Source of the DNA: an uncultured Hyphomicrobiales bacterium | Lineage (GTDB): Bacteria; Pseudomonadota; Alphaproteobacteria; Rhizobiales; Devosiaceae | DNA: 64,000 bases | Assembly: GCA_903842455.1 (NCBI GenBank) | Contig: CAIMLX010000094.1 | Span: forward strand, 1-64,000 | Reading direction: 5' to 3' | Shown: in pieces, positions 8,178-17,104 of the stretch | How positions within the stretch are numbered: position 1 is the first letter of the stretch | How the letters are laid out: every line of letters starts with the position of its first letter | Made by a program: the position numbers and the translations under genes | The notes under the pieces: generated by a model | What the model saw: only the letters and a program-made list of their open reading frames with translations | What the model was told of the DNA's origin: nothing | Databases searched by the model: none

Positions 8178-11060
8178 ATGCGTCACATCCTGTACCTCGC
8201 GATGTGTATTGCGTTCGTGTTGGCCGGATCGCTGGGCGCTACCGCCTTCGAAGTGAGCACCGTCCCCGAAGACGTCAACGCCGTGAACCTCACGGGCGTG
8301 ATCGACATCGTCCCCGGTGACGCCGGCAAGGTGCAGCTCAGCACCGCCCCCGGCGAAGACGGGATTATCCGGCGTATCGAGGTGCTGGCGTCAGTCGGCG
8401 GCAGCAATCCCAACTGGGCGCTGTTCGCGCTGCGCAACGATTCCGACGTTCAGCTTGAGCGCCTGCTGGTCGCGCCGTTCTTCCGCCTGCCGGGTTCGGG
8501 CGTGTTCCGGCCGGACCTCGGGGCGACCCGCATCGGCGTGCTGACGCCATCCGCCGGCCTGCGCCCCACCCGACTCACCGACCGCGAGGCCGACGTCTTC
8601 GAGGTGGTGCTCGACCCCGGCGCGACCGTTACCTTCGTCGCCGAGCTGTCGAGCGGCTCGCTCCCCGAGCTTTACCTGTGGAAACCCGACGCCTACCGCG
8701 ACTACGTGAACTCGTTCACGCTGTTCCGCGGCGTGGTGCTCGGCGTCGCCTCGCTGGCGGCGGTTTTCCTCACCATCATGTTCGTCGTGCGGGGCAGGGG
8801 TATCTTCCCGGCGACGGCTGCCTTCTCATGGGCCGTGCTGGTCTACCTGCTGGTGGACTTCGGCGTCCTCGGCCCGCTGCTCAACATCTCGAACGGTGCG
8901 GTGCAGCCGCTGCGCGCCGCCGCCGAGGCGGGCATCGCCACGACTCTCTTCGGATTCCTCTTCATCTATCTGAACTTGCACCGCTGGCACCTGCGCTTCA
9001 TCCACCTGGCGCTGGCGCTGGTCGTGGTGTTCCTGGCGCTGTTCGGCTTCGCCTTCTTCCAGCCCTCGATCGCGGCGACCGTGGCGCGGCTGGTGCTGGC
9101 GCTGCTCGGGCTGACGGGCTTCTTCCTCATCCTGCTGCTGGCGCTGCGCGGCTATGATCGCGCCGTGCTGCTGGTGCCGACCTGGATCATCTACATTGCC
9201 TGGCTGTTCTACGCCTGGCTGGTGGTGACCGGGCAGGTGTCGAACGACGTGGCCCAGCCTGCCGTGGCCGGCGGCCTCGTGCTCATCGTCATGCTGCTGG
9301 GGTTCACCTCGGTGCAGCACGCCTTCTCCGAGGGGCAGGTGTCGATCGGCACGCTGTCCGAGGTCGAGCGCCGCGCCCTGGCGCTCACCGGCTCGGGCGA
9401 CTTCGTCTATGACTGGAACATCGAGCGCGACCGCGTCGCCGTCTCCGATGAACTCGGCACCCGTCTCGGCGAGCGCCGTGGCGCGCTGCGCGGCTCGATC
9501 AAGCGCTGGCTCGACCGCGTGCATCCCGAGGATCGCGATCGCTTTCGGACCGCCTTCGATACGCTGGTGGAACTGCGCCGCGGCAAGGTCAGCGCCGATA
9601 TCCGCCTCTCGGCTCACGATGGCAGCTTCCGCACCTTCCGCATGCGGGTGAAGCCGGTGCTGGGCGGCGATGGGCAGGTCAACCGCATCGTCGGCACGCT
9701 GCAGGACGTCAACGAGGACCGGGCCAGCCGCGAGCGCCTGCTGCACGATGCCGTGCATGACAGCCTGACCGGCCTGCCCAACAAGCAACTGCTGCTCGAC
9801 CGGCTGGAGCGGGCCCTCGTCCGCGCCCGCCTGCCCAACGGCACCAAGCCGGCCGTATTCCTCATCGATATCGACCGCTTCAGCGAGCTCGAGGAGCGCG
9901 TCGGCCACTCGGCGGCCGATTCCGTGCTGCTCGCCATCTCCCGCCGCGTCGCCCGCATCATGCGGCCGCTTGATACGGTGGCGCGGCTGGGCGGCGACCA
10001 GTTTGCCGTGATCCTTGCCTCCGAACAGGCCGCCGGCAAGATCGCCGAGACCGCCGAGCAGATCCGCAAGGCGCTGAAGTCGCCGTTCAACTTCGGCGAA
10101 CGCGACCTGAGCCTCACCGCCTCGATCGGCGTCACCATCTACGACGGCAACCCCGTCTCCGCGCCCGACGTGCTGCGCGATGCTGAACTCGCCATGTACT
10201 ACGCCAAGCGGCTCGGCGGCGACCGTATCGAGGCCTTCCGCGCTTCCGCCCGCTCGATCGCGGCCTACTCCAAGGCATCCGAGGAGGATCTGGATCGCGG
10301 CCTCCGCCATGGCGAACTGGCCGTGATGTTCCAGCCCATCATGGACATACACGCGGGCACCATCGCCGGCGCCGAGGCGCTGATGCGCTGGAACCACCCG
10401 CAGCGCGGCATCGTGCTGCCCGACGAGTTCGTGCCGCTGGCCGAGCGGTCGGGGATGATCGATCGGCTGGGCCGCGTCGCCTTCGAGCAGGCTGCGGGGC
10501 AGGCGCGCGACTGGGCGAGCCAGTTGCCGCTGCCGGAGGATTTCTTCGTTTCGGTCAACCTCTCACCCAGCCAGCTGGCCACCGAGAGCCTGCTCAACGA
10601 CATGCGGGCTCTGGTCTCCGACCACCGCCAGATCGCCCGTCACCTGAAGCTCGAGATCACCGAGAGCCAGGTGATGAGCAATCCCGAGCACTCCGCCTAT
10701 GTGCTGAACGCCCTGCGCGCCCTTGGGCTGCGGCTGGCGCTCGACGATTTCGGCACCGGCCACTCCTCGCTGAGCTACCTGCACCGCTTCCCGTTCGACA
10801 CCATCAAGATCCCGGCGACCTTCGTGCAGCTGAGCGACGATGGCGGCCTGGCCCATACCCAGGTGCCGATCATCCGCGCCATCGTCACGCTGGCCCACGA
10901 ACTCGACCTTGCGGTGATCGCCGAGGGTGTCGAGACCATCGAGGAGGTCGAGCGCCTGCAGCAGCTCAACTGCCAGTTCGCCCAGGGCTTCGCCTTCGGC
11001 GCCGCGATGACCGGGCCTGAACTCACCAAGCGCCTGCAGAGCCAGTTCACCGGGCGTTGA
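8178..11060 (+). CDS. Membrane PAS-GGDEF-EAL cyclic-di-GMP phosphodiesterase candidate
   Basis: A 960-residue regulator. A signal-like helix (residues 1-20) and a roughly 200-residue periplasmic domain precede about seven membrane helices, an arrangement like 7TMR-DISM receptors. A PAS-like segment follows (FVYDWNIERDRVAVSDELG). The GGDEF domain has DSLTGLPNKQ, but its active-site loop reads GGDQF near residue 605, so cyclase activity is doubtful. The EAL domain keeps EALMRW near 733, VNLSPSQL, LEITES, LDDFGTGHSSL, the lysine in DTIKIPATFV and AEGVET, so hydrolysis of c-di-GMP is expected. I chose the ATG at 8178 because it begins the signal segment; the longer frame overlaps the acetyltransferase gene. 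Confidence 0.92.
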   Translation: MRHILYLAMCIAFVLAGSLGATAFEVSTVPEDVNAVNLTGVIDIVPGDAGKVQLSTAPGEDGIIRRIEVLASVGGSNPNWALFALRNDSDVQLERLLVAPFFRLPGSGVFRPDLGATRIGVLTPSAGLRPTRLTDREADVFEVVLDPGATVTFVAELSSGSLPELYLWKPDAYRDYVNSFTLFRGVVLGVASLAAVFLTIMFVVRGRGIFPATAAFSWAVLVYLLVDFGVLGPLLNISNGAVQPLRAAAEAGIATTLFGFLFIYLNLHRWHLRFIHLALALVVVFLALFGFAFFQPSIAATVARLVLALLGLTGFFLILLLALRGYDRAVLLVPTWIIYIAWLFYAWLVVTGQVSNDVAQPAVAGGLVLIVMLLGFTSVQHAFSEGQVSIGTLSEVERRALALTGSGDFVYDWNIERDRVAVSDELGTRLGERRGALRGSIKRWLDRVHPEDRDRFRTAFDTLVELRRGKVSADIRLSAHDGSFRTFRMRVKPVLGGDGQVNRIVGTLQDVNEDRASRERLLHDAVHDSLTGLPNKQLLLDRLERALVRARLPNGTKPAVFLIDIDRFSELEERVGHSAADSVLLAISRRVARIMRPLDTVARLGGDQFAVILASEQAAGKIAETAEQIRKALKSPFNFGERDLSLTASIGVTIYDGNPVSAPDVLRDAELAMYYAKRLGGDRIEAFRASARSIAAYSKASEEDLDRGLRHGELAVMFQPIMDIHAGTIAGAEALMRWNHPQRGIVLPDEFVPLAERSGMIDRLGRVAFEQAAGQARDWASQLPLPEDFFVSVNLSPSQLATESLLNDMRALVSDHRQIARHLKLEITESQVMSNPEHSAYVLNALRALGLRLALDDFGTGHSSLSYLHRFPFDTIKIPATFVQLSDDGGLAHTQVPIIRAIVTLAHELDLAVIAEGVETIEEVERLQQLNCQFAQGFAFGAAMTGPELTKRLQSQFTGR

Positions 11061-11168
11061 CCCCTTCTCCTCAGTTCCGCCAATTCGCTGGCGCTCACAA
11101 GCTCCGCTATCCTCCCCACCGAGGGTGAGGAGGCGCACGAGCCGCGTCACCTAGCTGACGAGAGGGGT
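11060..11168. repeat. Imperfect palindromic spacer between convergent genes
   Basis: The ends form an inverted repeat (CCCCTTCTC near 11061 and GAGAGGGG near 11160), and an inner CCTCCCC...GAGGGTGAGGAGG hairpin can form. It fills the whole gap between the convergent EAL gene and yqgE. It resembles the mosaic palindromes elsewhere in the window but is strongly diverged. It may act as a two-way terminator. Confidence 0.4.
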
Positions 11169-11747
11169 TTAGCCGTGCCCGGCCGTCGCACTGAGCGAGG
11201 CTCGGGTGATCCCGAGTTGCGCCAGCGCCGCGTCATAGCGCGCCTCGATCGGCAGCCCGAACAGCAGCTCGCGTGAAAACGGCACGGTCAGCCAGCCATT
11301 GCCCTGGATTTCCTGCTCCAGTTGCCCCGGGCTCCAGCCGCAATAGCCGAGCGCGAACAGCGCTTCGACCGGCTCCTCCTTGAAGGCGATCGACTTGAGT
11401 ATGTCGAGCGTCGCGGTGAGGCAGATATCTTCGGTCACTTCGTAGGAATTGCCGATCTTGAAGTAATCCGACGAGTGCAGCACAAAGCCGCGGCTCTTCT
11501 GCACCGGTCCGCCGCGCAGCACCCGGCGGTTGCGAATGTCTTCGGGCAGCTGGATCAGTTCGTCCTTCTCGCCGAGCTTCAGCTCTTCGAGGATGTCGGC
11601 GAAGCTCATGTCGTCGACGGATTGGTTCACCACGAGGCCCATCGCGCCCTCATCGCCGTGGCCGACGAGGTAGATCACCGTTTCACGAAAGCGATCATCA
11701 CCCATCTCGGGCATGGCGACGAGAAACTGGCCCCTGAGCGACTCCAT
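11169..11747 (-). CDS. YqgE/AlgH family protein
   Basis: A 192-residue protein of the UPF0301 (YqgE/AlgH) family. It is recognised from GQFLVAMPEMGDDRF at the N-terminus, GAMGLVVNQS, RVLRGGPVQKSRGFVLHS in the middle and LGYCGWSPGQLEQEI near the C-terminus. Its biochemical role is unsettled; it is a soluble single-domain protein. I chose the ATG at 11747, which has AGGAG eight bases upstream, over a GTG six bases earlier. It converges on the EAL gene. Confidence 0.93.
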   Translation of the reverse strand: MESLRGQFLVAMPEMGDDRFRETVIYLVGHGDEGAMGLVVNQSVDDMSFADILEELKLGEKDELIQLPEDIRNRRVLRGGPVQKSRGFVLHSSDYFKIGNSYEVTEDICLTATLDILKSIAFKEEPVEALFALGYCGWSPGQLEQEIQGNGWLTVPFSRELLFGLPIEARYDAALAQLGITRASLSATAGHG

Positions 11748-11904
11748 TGGCACTTCTCCTCGAACGGATGATCGTCCGCCTCGCGGACGGCCGGTGCATC
11801 GTACGGTCCTGCGTAGCTTACCCCGTTGCCGCCACCCCTGCCTAGCATCACTTTGGGCTGAGGCAGCTTCCGCTTCGGCGTCGGCTACGCTATCCCGCTA
11901 GCCC

Positions 11905-12702
11905 ATGCGCACACCCGCCATTCTCGCCTTAACGCTCCTCGCCCTTCCAGCCACGGCGGCCGAGACGGCCTGGCAGGACATCGCCCCCGATGTCCGGCTG
12001 CGGCTGGTCTCGTCCGATGTGCTGAAGCCCGACGGCACCACCATGGTGGCGCTGGAACTCGACATGCCCGAAAGCATCAAGACCTACTGGCGGGTCCCCG
12101 GCGAAAGCGGCATCCCCACCCAGATCGACACCGCCGGCTCCCGGGGCGTCGCGGGCTACGAGCAGCTCTGGCCCTATCCGCTGATCGAGGTGGCGGACGG
12201 ACTCACCGATTTCGTCTATCGCGGCCGCACCGTGCTGCCCGTCGAATTGCAGCTCGACGGCGAGCGCGCCGATCTGGCGGTTACGGTGGTAATGGGCGTC
12301 TGCTCCGATATCTGCGTGCCGGCGATGGCGAGTTTCAGCCTGCCGCTCGACTTCGTGAAACCGGACCGGGGGCAGGGGCTTCGCATCGCCCAGGCGGTAG
12401 CGCTGACGCCGCAGCCCTGGTCGGATCCCGTCCCGCTGCTCGGCCCGGTCTCGTGGGCAGTCGATGGAAGCGGCATTTCCGTGGCGCTGGCCGACCCCCG
12501 CGTCGATCCGCTCTCGCTCATCGCCGATGCGAGCGCTGCCGGGCAACTCTTTGGTGCGCCGCAAAAAAGCCCGGATGGGTCGGCAGTCTTGCTGCCACTG
12601 CTCGGGGGAGCAGATCAGGCGGCAACAGAGGGCATGCCCGTCAGTCTCACCTTCATGACTGAAATGGGTCCGTTTTCTTTGTCGACGATCGTCGGCCGAT
12701 AG
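11905..12702 (+). CDS. Periplasmic DsbD-alpha-like protein
   Basis: A 265-residue secreted protein with a clear signal peptide (ILALTLLALPATAAETA). It resembles the N-terminal alpha domain of the disulfide reductase DsbD, including VALELDMPESIKTYWRVPGESG and a Cys pair in GVCSDICVPAMASF (CxxxC). It lacks the membrane and thioredoxin domains of full DsbD. It probably accepts electrons from a separate membrane partner and reduces periplasmic targets, but that is inferred. The peroxiredoxin gene follows 84 bases later on the same strand, which fits a redox theme. Confidence 0.82.
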   Translation: MRTPAILALTLLALPATAAETAWQDIAPDVRLRLVSSDVLKPDGTTMVALELDMPESIKTYWRVPGESGIPTQIDTAGSRGVAGYEQLWPYPLIEVADGLTDFVYRGRTVLPVELQLDGERADLAVTVVMGVCSDICVPAMASFSLPLDFVKPDRGQGLRIAQAVALTPQPWSDPVPLLGPVSWAVDGSGISVALADPRVDPLSLIADASAAGQLFGAPQKSPDGSAVLLPLLGGADQAATEGMPVSLTFMTEMGPFSLSTIVGR

Positions 12703-12786
12703 TCGACGGCGGGGGCGCTGTAGCCTATGGTTCGCCGCCCCGATCCGGGCGTTAACGAACAAGTAACCAAAGGGCGCACCTCCGAC

Positions 12787-13284
12787 ATGATCCAGGCTGG
12801 CGACAAGATCCCCTCCATCCCGATCAAGCTGGTCGATGCCAATGGCAGTTCCGATGCCGCCGCCGATGCGGTGCTCGGCACGGGCACCGTGGTGTTCTTC
12901 GGCGTCCCCGGCGCCTTCACGCCGACCTGCGATACTTCCCACCTGCCGGGCTTCGTCGCCAACGCGCACAAGCTGGCCAATGCCGGCGTCAGCCGCATCG
13001 TTTGCGGCGCGGTCAACGACCACCATGTGGTCAAGGCATGGGCCGAGCGGTCGGATGCGCTGGGCAAGGTCGATTTCATTGCCGATGGCGAGGGGCGTCT
13101 CGCCGACGCCATGGGGCTGTCGACGCAGATCCCGGGGATGGGCAAGCGGTTCTCCCGCTTCGCCTTGATCATCTCGGACGGCGTGGTGCAGGACGTCTTC
13201 GTCCAGGACGTCGCGGGTGTCACCGTCAGTGGCGCCCCCGCTGTGATGATGGCGCTCGAGGCGCGGCAAAGTGTGAGTGCGTGA
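12787..13284 (+). CDS. Peroxiredoxin of the Prx5 type
   Basis: A 165-residue thiol peroxidase. The peroxidatic Cys lies in FGVPGAFTPTCDTSHLPGFV, the hallmark of the Prx5 subfamily, and the usual SDGVVQDVF segment is present. It reduces hydroperoxides with thiol reductants. I chose the ATG at 12787 (MIQAGDKIPSI); the open frame reaches 12727 but the extra residues are not family-like. The next gene starts ten bases downstream. A near match to a CtrA box (TTAA-N7-GTAA) lies 20-35 bases upstream, but I give it little weight. Confidence 0.93.
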   Translation: MIQAGDKIPSIPIKLVDANGSSDAAADAVLGTGTVVFFGVPGAFTPTCDTSHLPGFVANAHKLANAGVSRIVCGAVNDHHVVKAWAERSDALGKVDFIADGEGRLADAMGLSTQIPGMGKRFSRFALIISDGVVQDVFVQDVAGVTVSGAPAVMMALEARQSVSA

Positions 13285-13293
13285 GGTTCTGAT

Positions 13294-13887
13294 ATGGCTT
13301 TCCTGAGTTCCCCTGTCCGCACGCTTGCGGTTCGCCTCGGTGCCGTCGCCGCCACAGCCCTGCTGCTGTCGGGCTGTTCGATGGGCAACATGTTCGGCTC
13401 GGCCGGACCCGCCCCGGCGTCGTCCGCACAGACTGCCAATCCTACTGCGCAGGAACTGAGCGTCGCGGCCACCAATGCGCTGCCGGCCATCGCCACCGAG
13501 TGCCCGCCCATCAAGGTGCGCCGCGGCGGCGAGGCGCTGTTCTTCTATGGCAAGGGCAAGGTGGGCGACGCGCATGCGCTCAACTACCAGGCTGTGCTCG
13601 ACAAGCAGTCGCGCAACTGCGTCGCCTCCAACGGCCTAATCACGGTGAAGATGGGCGTCGTCGGTCGCGTCCTGCTCGGCCCCGCCGGCAACCAGGCCAG
13701 TGTCGACGTGCCGATCCGCTTCGCGGTCGAGCGCGATGGCGTGCCGATGTACTCCGAGCGCTACGAGATCCCTACCGCCATCAACCCCTCGAGCCAGTCG
13801 GGCGAGTTCGTCAAGGTGATCGAGAACGTCGCGATCCCCTACACGGGCGGCGAGGACATCACCATCTGGGTCGGCTTCGACAGCTGA
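13294..13887 (+). CDS. Predicted lipoprotein of unknown function
   Basis: A 197-residue protein with a lipoprotein signal ending in the lipobox LLLSGC (about residues 24-29), so it is probably anchored to a membrane facing the periplasm. A low-complexity Ala/Ser/Pro linker follows, then a globular part with two cysteines (ATECPPIKV and SRNCVASNG) that may pair. Beta-rich segments end in ENVAIPYTGGEDITIWVGF. GAGG lies eight bases before the ATG. I do not recognise the family by name. It sits ten bases after the peroxiredoxin gene, so co-transcription is likely. Confidence 0.85.
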   Translation: MAFLSSPVRTLAVRLGAVAATALLLSGCSMGNMFGSAGPAPASSAQTANPTAQELSVAATNALPAIATECPPIKVRRGGEALFFYGKGKVGDAHALNYQAVLDKQSRNCVASNGLITVKMGVVGRVLLGPAGNQASVDVPIRFAVERDGVPMYSERYEIPTAINPSSQSGEFVKVIENVAIPYTGGEDITIWVGFDS

Positions 13888-13914
13888 GATCCGTGAAGGG
13901 CGGAGCGTGCTCGA

Positions 13915-13944
13915 TTGACTCCCGCCACCAAACCCGCCTAACTC
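13915..13944 (+). promoter_or_regulatory. Sigma-70-like promoter for the glycine riboswitch
   Basis: TTGACT (13915-13920) and TAACTC (13939-13944) are separated by 18 bases. The predicted transcript start is near 13950, exactly where the first P1 stem of the riboswitch begins. The -10 box is weak, so the call rests partly on that coincidence. Confidence 0.5.
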
Positions 13945-13950
13945 GCCTCG

Positions 13951-14168
13951 ACTGCGGGAGAGTCCAGCCTCGCGCTGGCGCCGAAGGAGCAACCGCCCCG
14001 GAAACTCTCAGGCAAAAGGACCGCAGTCGTACTGAACTCTGGAAAGCAGGCCAGCGCGGAGCCCCGAAAAGTTGCAGACTTTTCGGACAAGGCGATGCCA
14101 GAAATGCCTCACCGAAGGAGCAACCGGCCCATAGGTGGCCGGGAAATCTCTCAGGTTAGCGGACAGAG
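13951..14168 (+). ncRNA. Tandem glycine riboswitch
   Basis: Two glycine aptamers lie in series in the leader of the gcv operon. Aptamer 1 is closed by ACTGCGG (13951-13957) with CCGCAGT (14021-14027) and carries GCCGAAGGAGCAA and AACTCTCAGGCAAAAGGAC, the known conserved core. Aptamer 2 is closed by CTCTG (14037-14041) with CAGAG (14164-14168) and carries CACCGAAGGAGCAACC and ATCTCTCAGGTTAGCGGAC. Aptamer 2 also has a perfect 9-bp hairpin (14064-14086). In known cases glycine binding switches the gcv operon on. I see no clear intrinsic terminator before gcvT, so control may act on translation. Confidence 0.95.
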
Positions 14169-14231
14169 GGGGCACCGGCGCGAGGGACATGCGTTCCTCG
14201 TGATCGTGCAACCAACTCCGCGGTGTCCTCA

Positions 14232-15398
14232 ATGGCCGAAGTGCCAGCAGCAGACCTCAAGACAGTCCTCCTGAACGACCGGCATGTCGCGCTTGGCGGG
14301 CGCATGGTGCCGTTCTCCGGCTACTCCCTGCCGGTGCAGTACCCCACGGGCATCATCGCCGAGCACAAGTGGTGTCGCGAACAGGCCGGCCTGTTCGATG
14401 TCTCGCATATGGGCCCGAGTTTCCTCGTCCTCGACCAGAAGTCCGGCGACGGTGAGGCCGACCATGCCGCGATTGCCGCGCTGGTCGAGCCGCTGATCTG
14501 CGGCGACATCCGTGGGCTCAAGCCCGGCCAGGTCCGCTACACCCTGCTGCTCAACGAGACGGGCGGCGCCCTCGACGACCTGATGATCGCCCGCCCGGCA
14601 GCCGAGGGCTGGGGCGGCGCGCTCTACATCGTCGTCAACGCCGGCACCAAGGACGCCGACTTCCAGCGTATTGCCGCGGCCGCCGCGGGAAAGGCAACGC
14701 TGAACCGCTCCGACCATTGTGCGCTGCTGGCCCTGCAGGGTCCGGAGGCCGTGGCGGTGATGCGCGGGGTGATCCCCGGGGCGGCCGAGCTCACCTTCAT
14801 GCACTACGGCTCTTTCGACTTCGAGGGGTCGAAGCTGGTGATCTCGCGCTCCGGCTATACCGGCGAGGACGGCTTCGAGATCCTCGTCGATCCGAGCCAC
14901 GCCGCGCTGCTGTTCGATCGCCTGCTCGGCGATGCGCGGGTCAAGCCCATCGGCCTCGGTGCCCGCGATTCGCTCCGTCTCGAGGCCGGCCTGCCGCTCT
15001 ACGGGCACGACCTGGATGAAACCACCTCGCCGGTCGAAGCCGGGCTCAACTTCGCCGTGGCGCGCCGCCGCCGCGATGCGGCGGATTTCCCGGGCGCCAC
15101 CCGCATCCTGTCGGAACTGGGCGGCGTGCTCGACCGCGTGCGCGTCGGCCTGTTCGTCGAGGGCGCCCCGGCCCGCGAAGGTGCCGAAATTCTCGATCTC
15201 CAGGGCGCCGTCATCGGCAGGGTGACATCGGGCGGCTTTTCGCCCTCGCTGAACCGCGCCATCGCGCTCGGCTTTGTACCTCCCGACAAGGCCGCCCCCG
15301 GCACCCCGTTGCAGGTGCTGGTGCGCGGCAAGCCGCAAGCTGCCGAAGTCACCGCCACTCCCTTCGTCCCCCACCGCTACGTCCGGAAACCCGCATGA
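14232..15398 (+). CDS. gcvT: Aminomethyltransferase, T protein of the glycine cleavage system
   Basis: Transfers the methylene group from the aminomethyl-lipoyl H protein to tetrahydrofolate and releases ammonia. The 388-residue product has the usual GcvT features: GGRMVPFSGYSLPVQYP, HKWCREQAGLFDVSHMG, ALQGPEA, SRSGYTGEDGFEI and GLGARDSLRLEAGLPLYGHD. I use the ATG at 14232; an in-frame GTG nine bases earlier is possible, and neither has a good ribosome site, as expected if the leader RNA controls access. It is the first gene after the glycine riboswitch and overlaps gcvH by four bases. Confidence 0.97.
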   Translation: MAEVPAADLKTVLLNDRHVALGGRMVPFSGYSLPVQYPTGIIAEHKWCREQAGLFDVSHMGPSFLVLDQKSGDGEADHAAIAALVEPLICGDIRGLKPGQVRYTLLLNETGGALDDLMIARPAAEGWGGALYIVVNAGTKDADFQRIAAAAAGKATLNRSDHCALLALQGPEAVAVMRGVIPGAAELTFMHYGSFDFEGSKLVISRSGYTGEDGFEILVDPSHAALLFDRLLGDARVKPIGLGARDSLRLEAGLPLYGHDLDETTSPVEAGLNFAVARRRRDAADFPGATRILSELGGVLDRVRVGLFVEGAPAREGAEILDLQGAVIGRVTSGGFSPSLNRAIALGFVPPDKAAPGTPLQVLVRGKPQAAEVTATPFVPHRYVRKPA

Positions 15399-15748
15399 CC
15401 AAGTTCACCAAGGACCACGAGTACATCACCGCCGACGGCACCGTGGGGATCACGCCCTACGCACAGGAGCAACTGGGCGACATCGTCTTCGTCGAACTGC
15501 CCAAGGTCGGCCAGAAGCTGAAGGCGGGCGACGAGGCCGCGGTGGTCGAGTCGGTGAAGGCCGCATCCGAGATCTACGCGCCGGCCTCCGGCACGGTGCT
15601 CGCGGTCAACACCGCGCTCACCGGCGAGCCGGGGCTGATCAACTCGGCCCCCGAGACCGAGGGCTGGATCTTCAAGCTGGCGCTCGATGATGCAGCCGAA
15701 CTCGACGGCCTCATGGACGAAGCGGCTTATGCGGACCTGACAAAGTAA
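15395..15748 (+). CDS. gcvH: Glycine cleavage system H protein
   Basis: Lipoyl carrier that shuttles the aminomethyl group between P, T and L proteins. It has 117 residues. The lipoyl lysine is K55 in AAVVESVKAASEIYAP, with the GDIVFVELPKVGQ and GWIFKLAL segments on either side. The start overlaps the gcvT stop (ATGA) and gcvPA begins three bases after its stop, so the operon is tightly coupled. Confidence 0.98.
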   Translation: MTKFTKDHEYITADGTVGITPYAQEQLGDIVFVELPKVGQKLKAGDEAAVVESVKAASEIYAPASGTVLAVNTALTGEPGLINSAPETEGWIFKLALDDAAELDGLMDEAAYADLTK

Positions 15749-15751
15749 ACC

Positions 15752-17104
15752 ATGCGCTACCTCCCCCATTCAGAAGCCGAGCGGGCGCAGATGCTCGCCG
15801 TGATCGGCGCCGCTACCGCCGAAGACCTGTTCGCCCGCGTGCCCGCCGAGGCACTGCTGCATGAACCGGTGAACCTGCCCAAGCACTCGCCGGAGTTCCT
15901 GGTCGAGGCGCATATGCGCAACCTGTCGCGCCAGAACGTGGCGGCCGGCGATGGTCCGTTCTTCATCGGCGCCGGCGCCTATCGGCACCACGTGCCGGCG
16001 ACGGTCGATCACCTGATCCAGCGGTCCGAATGGCTGACGGCCTATACGCCGTACCAGCCCGAGGTGTCGCAGGGCACGCTGCAGATGCTGTTCGAGTTCC
16101 AGACCCAGGTCGCGCACCTGACCGGCATGGAGGTGGCCAACGCCTCGATGTATGACGGCTCGACCGGAACGGCCGAGGCGGTGCTGATGGCGCGCCGCCT
16201 GACCCGCCGGAACCGGATCGTGCTGTCGGGTGGCCTCCACCCGCACTACCGCGACGTGGTGCGGACCTATCTCGGCGACGGCCCGGATCTCGTCTGCCTT
16301 CCCGCTTCTCCCGAGGGGCAGGGCGATATCCTCAACCGCATCGATGCCGACACGGCGGCGATCGTGGTGCAGACGCCGGATTTCTACGGCCACCTGCGCA
16401 ACCTCCGCGCCGCCGCCGATGCTGCCCACGCCGCCGGTGCCCTGCTGATCGTGGTGGTGACCGAGGTCGTGTCGCTGGGGCTGATCGAGTCCCCCGGCGC
16501 GCTGGGCGCCGATATCGTCGTCTGCGAGGGGCAGTCGATCGGCAACCCGCTGAACTTCGGCGGCCCCTATGTCGGGCTCCTCGCGACCCGCAAGGAGTTT
16601 GTCCGGCAGATGCCGGGCCGGCTCTGCGGCGAGACCGTCGATGCCGACGGCACCCGCGGCTTCGTGCTGACGCTCTCGACCCGCGAGCAGCATATCCGCC
16701 GCGAAAAGGCGACCTCGAACATCTGCACCAATGCCGGGCTCTGCGCGCTGGCCTTCTCCATCCACATGTCGCTGCTGGGCGAGGCGGGGCTGAAGCGGCT
16801 GGCCCGTCTCAACCACGAGCGGGCGGTGAAGCTGGCGCGGATGCTCGGCACCGTGCCGGGCGTCGAACTGCTCAACAAGAGCTTCTTCAACGAAATGACC
16901 ATCCGCCTGCCGGTTCCGGCCGCACCGGTCGTCGAGATGCTGGCGCAGGCCGGTGTGCTGGCTGGCCTGCCAGTCAGCCGCCTCGAGCCGGATGATCCGG
17001 CGGTCGAGAACCTCATCGTGCTGGCGGCGACCGAACTTACCACCGACACCGATATCGAAATGCTGGCCGACTGCCTCAACGCAGCGCTGCAGGGAGACGC
17101 CTGA
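15752..17104 (+). CDS. gcvPA: Glycine dehydrogenase (decarboxylating) subunit 1
   Basis: N-terminal half of a split P protein, 450 residues. Together with GcvPB it decarboxylates glycine. Typical segments are [15 protein letters not shown] at the start, the [14 protein letters not shown] motif, [15 protein letters not shown], and [17 protein letters not shown]. In this two-subunit form the PLP lysine is on the other chain. It ends in TGATG shared with gcvPB. The split form instead of a single roughly 950-residue gcvP is the notable point about the system here. Confidence 0.97.
   Translation: MRYLPHSEAERAQMLAVIGAATAEDLFARVPAEALLHEPVNLPKHSPEFLVEAHMRNLSRQNVAAGDGPFFIGAGAYRHHVPATVDHLIQRSEWLTAYTPYQPEVSQGTLQMLFEFQTQVAHLTGMEVANASMYDGSTGTAEAVLMARRLTRRNRIVLSGGLHPHYRDVVRTYLGDGPDLVCLPASPEGQGDILNRIDADTAAIVVQTPDFYGHLRNLRAAADAAHAAGALLIVVVTEVVSLGLIESPGALGADIVVCEGQSIGNPLNFGGPYVGLLATRKEFVRQMPGRLCGETVDADGTRGFVLTLSTREQHIRREKATSNICTNAGLCALAFSIHMSLLGEAGLKRLARLNHERAVKLARMLGTVPGVELLNKSFFNEMTIRLPVPAAPVVEMLAQAGVLAGLPVSRLEPDDPAVENLIVLAATELTTDTDIEMLADCLNAALQGDA

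Noticed and set aside
8826-10397. A 523-residue open frame on the minus strand opposite the EAL gene
   Set aside because: It is antisense to a well-defined domain protein, shows no family motif and has the Arg/His/Gly-rich composition of a shadow in GC-rich DNA. The same holds for long minus frames at 11929-13575, 16567-18411, 51613-53466 and similar.
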